From Meghimatium bilineatum (lineage: Eukaryota > Mollusca > Gastropoda > Stylommatophora > Philomycidae), in assembly GCA_034231615.1 (NCBI GenBank), contig CM067309.1, forward strand, positions 36,793,750 through 36,857,749: 64,000 bases of DNA, written 5' to 3'. The position numbers and the translations under genes were made by a program. Under the pieces are notes generated by a model. It was not told where the DNA came from, ran no database searches, and saw only the letters and a list, made by a program, of their open reading frames with translations. This document shows positions 11,595 to 20,800 of this stretch, in pieces. Within the stretch, counting starts at the first letter, position 1. Every line of letters begins with the position of its first letter.

Positions 11595-12424
11595 ACACCA
11601 AACATTCCATACCTTTAACATGAAGATAAATATAGAAAATACAGAAGTAATGAAGATAGGAAGAGCAGAAAGAAACACCAATATATATATATATTGAAAA
11701 CAACAGACTTAACCAAGTGACAGAATTTACATAACTAGGAAGCAATATCCTTGCCAATAATTTTTTACAAGCTGTGACGATACACTCTTCTTGTAATCTA
11801 TGTGGCATGTCCTCACGGTCACTCTGTAAGCTTTTTGATTCTGTGCAAGCTGTCCGACCCACTCCAGTGTCATGTTCAGAAGGTCTTTGATAGCCTATGT
11901 TCATTGTAGTCTCTGTCTGCCTCTTGTACTCTTTTCCAGAACCTATCCCTCCATGATTAATCTTCCTAAACTATTGTGTTTTTTATATGTCCAATAATAT
12001 ACTAATCTGTGTTTTTTAAATAGTTTTGAAGAGTCAGTCTTTATGTTCAGGTCTTTCCGGACATCTGCGTTGGTTCATCTTTCTGTTCATAATATTCTTA
12101 GGACCTTATTATAGCATTTCCTTTAAAATGCTGATATTTTCTTTTCCATTGCGGATTTCATTGCCCATGTCTTACAAACCATATGTTGCCAATGGAAAAA
12201 TATAGCTTCTTAATAGTTAGAACCTTATTTTTCTGTTTGCCTCTTGCCATAAGTTTCTTTTACTTGTGATGTTTTTGTAGGGCCATTGCAAATCTCTTTC
12301 TGATTTCTGCTGAGCAATCTCTTGTGGTGTTGATGGTTGACCCGAGATATTCAAATTTGCTGACATTTTCTAGTTGTTCTTTATCAGATTCCAGCTCTGT
12401 TGAGTGAGGTCTGTGATGGTCGAG
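11595..12424 (-). mobile_element. LINE reverse transcriptase C-terminal remnant
   Basis: Minus-strand frames give VSKFEYLGSTI and EIRKRFAMALQK, the thumb and connection region found after the RT domain. Further downstream come RIL-like and SLQSDREDMPHRL segments, broken by several frameshifts. The 5' part (endonuclease and RT palm) is absent. Confidence 0.65.
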
Positions 12425-12585
12425 GTACCGGATTTGAAACCCGTCACAGTCAATTGTGCATCCGGACTGTTTAGAAAGCAAAGACAAACTACTGAACATA
12501 TTTATATTGCTTAGATAATCACTACAAACAAAAAATTATGGGTTGATGGCTATGTCCTGAATAGGATAAGGTACCTATTTCTTTA
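12425..12585 (+). mobile_element. tRNA-like SINE-E copy
   Basis: GGATTTGAAACCCGTCACAG resembles a tRNA B box plus flank. The following TTGTGCATCCGGACTGTTTA and GAATAGGATAAGGTACC match the SINE-E copy at 18.4-18.6 kb. Confidence 0.5.
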
Positions 12586-12851
12586 TCAATAACTATTGTA
12601 GATGTGAGTTCATCTCTGTTTATAATGCATTATTTTCTTCTTCTTTGAATTGACAAAGATTTTGTGCATCTCTGTGATGTTTGACTGACATTATCATGTG
12701 TTCTAAACCCGTTGAACTTGATATTAAAGTGGTGCCATCTAAATAACCAATTTCTGGAATCTCTTGGCCTCCGATATTAAGGTTTAAACTTTCTGTAGTA
12801 AACCAAAAAATATAACATTTTTTCCATTCACAAAAAACTTTTACGAAAAAA

Positions 12852-13116
12852 ATATATATCACTACTGCCTCCAGTGAACATAGACAAGGCACTTTAATAG
12901 TAAAAAAAAACATCACTACGCCCCCAGTAAACATAGACAAGGCACTTTAATAGTAAAAAAAAACATCACTACGCCCCCAGTGAACATAGACAAGGCACTT
13001 TAATAGTAAAAAAAAACATCACTACGCCCCCAGTGAACATAGACAAGGCACTTTATATTTAAAATAACCTTCTCTATTGCCTCCAGTGAACATACACAAG
13101 GCACTTCAATAGTTTA
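12852..13116. repeat. 53-bp tandem array, about 5 copies
   Basis: The unit includes CATCACTACGCCCCCAGTGA, ACATAGACAAGGCACTTTAA and TAGTAAAAAAAAA. The middle copies are nearly identical and the outer ones decayed. The last copy carries the target site of the adjoining SINE-A. Confidence 0.93.
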
Positions 13117-13129
13117 AAAAAACTGCACT

Positions 13130-13291
13130 TCTTCTTCTTCTTCAGCGTTCATTCTCAAACTCCCACTGGATATCTCTTGTATCAGGACCATGGTCCTATT
13201 AGATTTCCAGAAGGATGTAGTCCAGAAATGGAAATGCGTTGTGTCGCCGTTTTATGTGCGCCAATGGCCCGACACATCCGTCTTCGGCGGT
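13130..13291 (-). mobile_element. SINE-A with 13-bp TSD
   Basis: AAAAAACTGCACT occurs at 13117-13129 and 13292-13304. The (CTT)n tail is at the left border and CTTCGGCGG at the right, so the insertion is reverse and near full length. Confidence 0.93.
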
Positions 13292-13529
13292 AAAAAACTG
13301 CACTAAACCAAGTTAATTAGAAATGTATGTACAATTTTTAAATGAAAAATTTGATATATAATACTGGCATACTTTATGTGCATTCTTGTCAGTCCAGACA
13401 AGAAAACTATGCAATGAAATACTGAAGAAAAAAACTGAGCATTAAATCAGCAACAACAAAATGGGTTAACCAATAAAGTATTAAGGCATGCACAAATGTC
13501 ATGATAATTCAAGAACTTAATAATTTCAA

Positions 13530-13853
13530 AGTTTTTATATGTCTGATAATTGGCATAAATAAAACTTCTTCTTCTTCAGCGTTCATTCTCAAACTCCCAC
13601 TGGATCTCTCTTGTAGCAGGACAATGGCCATACTAGATTTCCAGCAGGATGTAGTCCAGAGAATGGAAATGTGTCGTGTCACCGTTTTATTTGCGCCAAT
13701 GGTCTGACACATCTGTCTTCGGCAGAATATAAATGAAACAGTGACACAACGCATTTCCATTCTCTGGACTAGATCCTCCTGGAAATCTTGTAGGAACATT
13801 ATCCTGATATAAGAGAGATCCGGTGGAAGTTTGAGAACACACAGAAAAAAAGC
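13530..13853 (+). mobile_element. Older SINE-A interrupted by a younger SINE-A
   Basis: The plus-strand parts 13530-13564 (TGTCTGATAATTGGCATAAA) and 13725-13853 (AAATGAAACAGTGACACAAC to GAACACACAGAAAAA) form one element. The reverse SINE-A at 13566-13724 splits it, and the flanking ATAAATAAAAC and ATAAATGAAAC are the mutated target duplication. Confidence 0.75.
13566..13724 (-). mobile_element. SINE-A nested in a SINE-A
   Basis: Near-consensus reverse copy with (CTT)n at the left and CTTCGGCAG at the right, sitting inside the older copy of opposite orientation. Confidence 0.9.
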
Positions 13854-13884
13854 ACTTCTCTGTTATCTGGACTAGATTATGCAG

Positions 13885-14092
13885 GAACATTTTTATGACC
13901 ATTGTCCTGCTACAAGATTTTATTTGACGCACTGTCGTGCTACAAGATTTTGTTTGACCACTGTCCTGCTACAAGAAAGATTTTATATGACCCCTGTCCT
14001 GCTACAAGAAAGATTTTATATGACCCCTGTCCTGCTACAAGAAAGGTTTTATATGACCCCTGTCCTGCTACAAGAAAGATTTTGCATGAGTC
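13885..14092 (+). repeat. SINE-A-derived minisatellite, about 6 units of 25-33 bp
   Basis: Every unit contains GACC-CTGTCCTGCTACAAGA, the internal SINE-A segment (ACCATTGTCCTGCTACAAGA), joined to GATTTTATATG. The array follows the truncated SINE-A ending at 13853. The first units are 25-27 bp and the later ones are a regular 33 bp, ending in a GAAGAAA-rich stretch. Confidence 0.85.
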
Positions 14093-14134
14093 TCAAAAAG
14101 AAGAAAAAAAAAAAGAACTTTATTACTTTGCATG

Positions 14135-14470
14135 ACAAGGAACATTGGACCTTTGTCCTTTTGTGGCAGACTCACAGATGGTGGGGATACCTGTGCCCAC
14201 TACAGATGGATCCACATATCTGACAGAAGAATGATGCAGAATTCCCTTGCAGGATGTGATGCTCCTGGGCTACTAATGAACTGGAATGCTTCCCTTCTGA
14301 GACTAAACATGCATCCATAATCCCCACCCAGCACAACCATGTCTTTGAGACAACAAACCATACACCAGTTTGGGTGTCACTTCATTTACTCAACTAAGGA
14401 GAATATATGTTTTCATCAGAAAGGCTATGGGCTGTTTATAGCTACCTGCTCACAGCTAAAGAAACATACT
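14135..14470. repeat. Dispersed repeat K, copy 1
   Basis: Shares with 47547-47905 the blocks CCTTTGTCCTTTTGTG, ACAGAAGAATGATG, CCTTTGAGACAACAAAC-like, TTTGGGTGTCAC and GAGTTACCTGCTTACAG-like, with about 70 percent identity by eye. Class unknown. 14471-14811 holds nothing else recognisable. Confidence 0.6.
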
Positions 14471-14811
14471 TCATTAAATATAGCCCATAAAAATATGAGC
14501 AGAAATAGTTATATATTCTGTGTTCTCTATGGTTACACTGAAGTCACCCATATTCTTATATTAATAGAAATTCAACAGATAATTAGAAAGCTTGTTAACG
14601 AGTTAAAATTTCACTCATCGCAATAACTATCTTGCATTAAAATTAGATCATACAGAAACATTTCTATGTATTTTGTACTTTACTGAAAGCTATTTGACAA
14701 AAATATTGGAGTCTCGTTTCTTCTATAAAATGTGGCTGAGACTAGAAAAAGTTTGGAAATCCATGTACTAGAAGTATTATTTTCTATCACCAAGGACATC
14801 ATCAATCAGAT

Positions 14812-14881
14812 TTATAATGCACTGCGTTTGCTTGTTGATCTGGGAGACTTCAAGCGGTTGTTGGTCAAAAGCAGAGATTTC
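14812..14881 (-). CDS. Gene X possible last exon
   Basis: The acceptor is TTTTATTCTTGCAG. In the phase left by exon 2 it reads W-KSLLLTNNRLKSPRSTSKRSAL and stops at 14812. A second frame, EISAFDQQPLEVSQINKQTQ and so on to a stop at 14777, is also open and looks equally protein-like. If that one is real, an exon is missing between 14.9 and 20.2 kb. Confidence 0.4.
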
Positions 14882-17800
14882 CTGCAAGAATAAAAAACAT
14901 GAGTGATAATCGAAATATCAAATTTAAAAAAAAGACAAATCAAAATATAGTGATTGATCTGCAGGTAATAGTTTACATCAGAACATTGGTCGTATTGAAG
15001 TCATGTATAATAGGCTGTGTGGTCAAATAGTGGTCGTGTTAATGCCACCAAATAGTGGTCATGTTATAATGACACCAAAATGTGGTCATGTTATAATGGC
15101 ACCAAAATGTGGTCATGTTATAATGGCACCAAAATGTGGTCATGTTATAATGGCACCAAAATGTGGTCATGTTATAATGGCACCAAAATGTGGTCATGTT
15201 ATAATGGCATCAAAAATGTGGTCATGTTATGCCACAAAATAGTGGTCATGTTATAATGCCACCAAAATGTGGTCATGTAAATGCCACCAAAAATGTGGTC
15301 ATGTTATGCCACCAAAATGTGGTCATGTTATAATGTCACCAAAATGTGGTCATGTAAATGCCACCAAAATATAATCATATTAATGCCACCAAAAGATGGC
15401 TTTTCTCATGCAATGCAGGCTTTCTCATGGTTGTATACATACAAAATGGTGAGATATGCCTTCTACCCAAAATTAATTTAGAGAACTGCAACTTAGAAGA
15501 AGTCACACATTTTGATTATTTAGGAACTAATATAAACAAAGCTGGTGACTTCGCAGTTAAGATTAAGATAAAAACAGCAATAGCACTGACAAAATTAAAA
15601 CTAAAGAAATGATGGCAGTTGACTAACATAAGAACCAAATTGTGTTTATTACGAACATGTGTGTTTCCAGTGGCGACATATGGATGCGAAGCATGGACAC
15701 TAAATAAAACATTAAGAATAACATCATTTGAATTAAAGTGCTACAAAAGAGTTCAGAGAATACCATGGACAGCAAGGAAAACTAACCAGGTGGTGCTAAG
15801 CACAATCAGCATCCAAGAGGGCTGGGCTTCTGAACACCATATTAAAGAAAAAGCTGGGTGTTTTAGGTCGAGTTAAGAGACATGATGGTATGGAGAGAGT
15901 GATATTGTAGGGGATGATAGAAGATAACAGAGGTAAAGGATGACCAATACGCCGGTGGGCAGAAGACATACATGAATGCCTGCACATGTCCCTAAAGGAG
16001 GTGGGACAACTTCCTCAAGCTCGAGGAGAATTAAACAGATCTATAAGGAAGACTACATTCTGGAAAGAATATGTCACAAGATGATGTCTTCTACATACAC
16101 ACACAAACACCCCCATCCCTGATTAGAAGGTATTTTCTCAAAGCATTGTACCCTGCTAAGTTGAAGTCTTCTGAGCATGAGCGAAAAGTAATTATTGCTG
16201 CATATTTATAAACTGTGCCACATAAAGTAATTATTGCTGCACATTTATAAGCTGTGCCACATAAAGTAATTATTGCTGCACATTTATAAACTGTGCCATA
16301 TAAAGTAATTATTGCTGCACATTTATCAAATGTGCCATATAAAGTAATTATTGCTGCACATTTATAAGCTGTGTCACATAAAGTAATTATTGCTGCACGT
16401 TTTATCGTCATGCAAACATTGAGTACACTAATATTTACTTTAATCTGCAAACACATTTCTTATAATTCATACCATAGGAATAATCAAAATAAATAAAATA
16501 AAATGCAATATCCTTACAAGATATGCTTTGGGAATCGTTTTGTTGTAGTGGCTAAGTAATTATCCTTGTGCTCACAAGGTTGCTGGTTTTAATTTGGCTC
16601 ATAACATTGCTTAAAAAGTGAATTGTTTTCAAGATCCCTATGAATTATCATTTGAAACCAGTTACGTGCCATGAGTGGTACTCTCAACAGGCGACATGCT
16701 GCTTCCTTGACAGGGACGAAGTAAATATAATCAGTAAATACGCGGATTATCGCTTGAAACCAGTTACCTGCCAAGTGGTATTCTCAGCAGGTGGTATGCT
16801 GCATCCTTGACAGGGACGGAGTCAATCAATCAATAAACCCATAACCCTTCAGGGTCGTAGGGGTACCGCATTGGATGCTTCATCACACAGAGTCCTCCAG
16901 CGAATTCTATCCTCAGCGATGCAGATGAGTGTGGAAATATCTAGCCCTGTCCATTCCTTGATGTTGTCTGTCCATGTCTTTATTTGTCCTCCTCTGCTTC
17001 TTCCACCCTCGACAGTTCCCTGCAGTATTGTTTTTGACAAGGAATTGTGCCTGCATACATGTCCGAACCAAGCTAGTTTTCGTCGTTTCACTATTGAAAG
17101 CAATGGCCCCTGGACATCTGCACACATCTCTACTTTATTTCTTACGTACACATTGGTCTTATGTTCCCTATAGGAAATTCGTAGAATTCTTCTGTAGCAT
17201 TTATACTCGAAAGCCTGTAATCTTCTCTCCATGTCCGCAGTGAGTGTCCAACTCTCACAACCATACAACACAACAGAAAGCACCAGCAACCTATACAGTT
17301 TGATTTTCACTCCAACACTGATGTTGCTTTTCCAAATCACAGTTAGCCTTGACAAGGACGCTAAAGCCATCTCCAGCCTTATTTTTAGTTCTGCTTTGAA
17401 TTTACCATCACTGCATATACTGGATCCGAGGTATTTGAAGGCATTCACCTCTTCAAGCTTGTGTCCATTCATCATGATATTAGTCTGGTTTTCTGTGTCT
17501 CTGCTGTTTACCAAGATTTTGCTCTTATCTGAATTGATTTCCATTCCGTACTTGCTGGTAACTTTTTCTAACTTTGATGTTAATTCTTGCAATGATTGTT
17601 CTGACCCAGCTATAAGATCAATATCATCAGGCTAAACCTTTTGCCCACTGAAATACTACAATGGATAATCACACACAGAGAGGGACGGAGTAAATATAGG
17701 TAAATCAGAACATAAAGACTTTTTGACCAATGAGCCTTTTTTTTGTGTCACTTCTTCATCTATTATCATTTTAGATAGTGCATGCACTTTACCTGGTTCT

Positions 17801-20800
17801 AGATCGGCTTTGCAGCGTAGTGGGCGTCATAGCACTCAGTGCCCTCATGCCTGCAGTCAGTGACTCGACCTCACGCTTGAGCCTTGTGGGAGTTTCCATA
17901 CTGTGACTGATAGAGATTAGCAATAGTTGAAACATAATGATGAAACAAATAATGCTGCTTTTTTGTATGATATGGTATGCTTTCTTCTGCTTTCATACTC
18001 AAACTCCAGTATATTAGCAGGAAGTAGACCAATGAACCGCCTGTGTGTTGCAGGGGCCCGAAAGGGGAGCAAAGAATAGCAACACTGTTTACCTTCCACG
18101 CATGTCGTAAAAGGCGACTAAGGTGGTTATGGGATGGAGTTGGCTGTCCCATCCCATATAGGGTCAGTGACCCAAAGCCATGCTGAAGTCGGATGTGTCA
18201 GGCCGAAAGGCACAGATATCGCAGCAATGCTGTAAACTATAACACAGCGCATTCCGTTCTCCGGACTACATCCTGCTAATCTGCAGGAGTTTGAGAACGA
18301 ACGCAGAAGAAGAAGTCCAATGAATGAAATTGTCATGTCATGGTCTACCATGTCATGGTCTACTGCTTAGCTATAATATCTGTGCCTTTCATCCTGAAAT
18401 AAGACTTCAGCATGGATTATGTAATCAGATTACTGTGGTATTTGTAACAGCCAAGATACTGGGCTCAAATCCTGCCACTGGAAATTGTGCATTTGAACCG
18501 TTCAGAAAGCATGGCAATCTACTGAGCAGATTTCTATTGCCTAGAAAATTACTACAGCCAAAAATGCTAGGTTAATGGTTGAATAGGATATTCTACCAAT
18601 ATTGTTTTAATGATTTCTGGGCCACTTTGACTCTCTCTGGGACAGCCAACCACATACCAATACAAGCTTTTCCGCCTTTTACGACACGCATGTCAGGTAA
18701 CAGTGTTGCCATTTATTCTCTCCCTTTTTTGGCCGCAGCAACAGATGAATGCATGTATGCCACAAATGTATGGCATGGGAATGGCATTAACCAAAAGGCT
18801 AAGCTGAAAGTTTAAAGAGAAAAGTTCTGAACATCAGATGGCAAGACATGATTTCGGATACCACCGCCCTTGACAGGCCTGGTATCCCTTGCATTGACAC
18901 TATTCTTATGCAGACAGATTCATTGAGTTGGTTGGTTGCTGATCCAGCGGTCCACGGGCGTATGCCCTTTGACCTGCCATTATATTGCTGGGAAGTCTGT
19001 GGATTTTCGGCCCACCCCGGGACAGAGCCAGAGAATAACTATCACACCTCCAGGAAGGTAGGTTTCAACCTATGCACTGCAGCCAAGATAGGGTTCACTG
19101 TGCTCATTCCTCACCACCAATTGACTACTGGTTATGCCGAACTTCTCTATTGCTCCAGGCATGCAACTAAATGTTCAAGTCAAAAGGATTGTCACGTCCT
19201 AAGTCACTATGGCTGACAATGCAACCACCAGCACCCACAATGATTCTATCAGACTCCCAGAGTCTACCGCACAAGATAGGAAAATACATGATATGACATG
19301 AGTGAGACACCAGAGCATCACATGGATCTGCTGTCAGGTCATGCAAAACAGATTTATGCAAGACAAAAAAACTTATGCTACACCTAAAGAGAGCTCTCAA
19401 AGACAGTACATAATAAAACATCAGATAGTTGTATTAAGACTCACATTTTTCTTGTGCATGTACATATTTCTGACCAACATATCCAACTTTTCTTTTGCAT
19501 TGTACATCTTTCTACCCAATATATTCAACTTTGTGGGGAGTGTGTGCAAAGGGTACCGCATTGCTCTTGGCGAACCCAGGATTAACAGATAGCACAGATC
19601 CCAAAAGTACTTCCCCATGGTGCACCCTGGAAACAAAAATACAGCTGCTCGTGCTGATTATAGCAAAAACATTTGGGGGTCGTGTCCGTAGATGTGGAGG
19701 TAGCAGATGGAAAGAGATTTGTCTACAAAAAATACAGGCAATATCTCAAACAACTCTGTGCCAACACATGCAGCAGCACTGTCGACACACAGTGAAGCTA
19801 GTTAGTTCTGCGAAAGCATTGGAGGGGTGGCCAATGCAGATGCTACAAAGTGGTCAGTACACATTTGCCACCTGGTGAAAGATAGGAAGGATGTCACAGG
19901 CTACGGCAGCCTACCCGAAATGTCAAGGCATGCCGAAATCGGATATGCTGGATCTAAAAGGCGCATTATGGTGGCACAACGTAACTACGATCCCGGCGGA
20001 AATCATATGAATATCCATGCTGATTATTATGGAGCGAATGCAAAATAAACAACTTTTTTCTAGCAAAGCCAAACCAACTCTTCCTAAATGCCTCTTCCTA
20101 CATGAATGACAGGTCAGCGTTTCTATTCTTTGCTTCTTTTTCAAGCACCAGCAACAAACAAGTGGGCAATCAAACCAAAAGAAATTGTTTTCAAAATATT
20201 CTGCAAACTTTAAGATTACTGCTGCCATAATTCATAAAAACATCAGTCTTATTGCCATTACCAATTTTGAATGAGTCTAGCGCTTTCTCCTTTTGGGGTA
20301 TCAATCTTGAAAGGGGAATACAACTGCACATCTCGATCTGTCTGACGTTTTCCAGCTCTCTTTGGTGTAATCTGCGACTGCCCCCGATTTGATGAAATCT
20401 TTAATTTCTGAAGGCCAATATTTGAAAAAAATTACATTTTAAACATCTAAAAATTCAATTATAATATATAGAAATTTGTTTTGTGGTTTATAGTGTAGAG
20501 GTTAAGCTGTTTGTCTCGTACTCAAGAAGTCATGGGTTCCAAATCGTCTTGCAGCATCTTGTTTACAAAATATATATTGTTTTAGTTGCTTGAAGCTACA
20601 GATTGACATGCTATGAGTAGTACTATTAACGGGCGGTGTGGTATCAAGGAATAAATTGAGGGTGAAAGTAGAGGCAACAAAATGATCTTATCATCAAGGA
20701 ATACATTGAGGGTGGAAGAAGAGGCAACAAAACGATCTTGGCATCAAGGAATGGTCAAGTCATTATTTGTCTACTCTTATGTTACAGAGCTTAATTAGAC

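Noticed and set aside
4146..16402. Regular repeat arrays that might be CRISPR
   Set aside because: The units are direct tandem copies without unique spacers, and the DNA is clearly animal nuclear.
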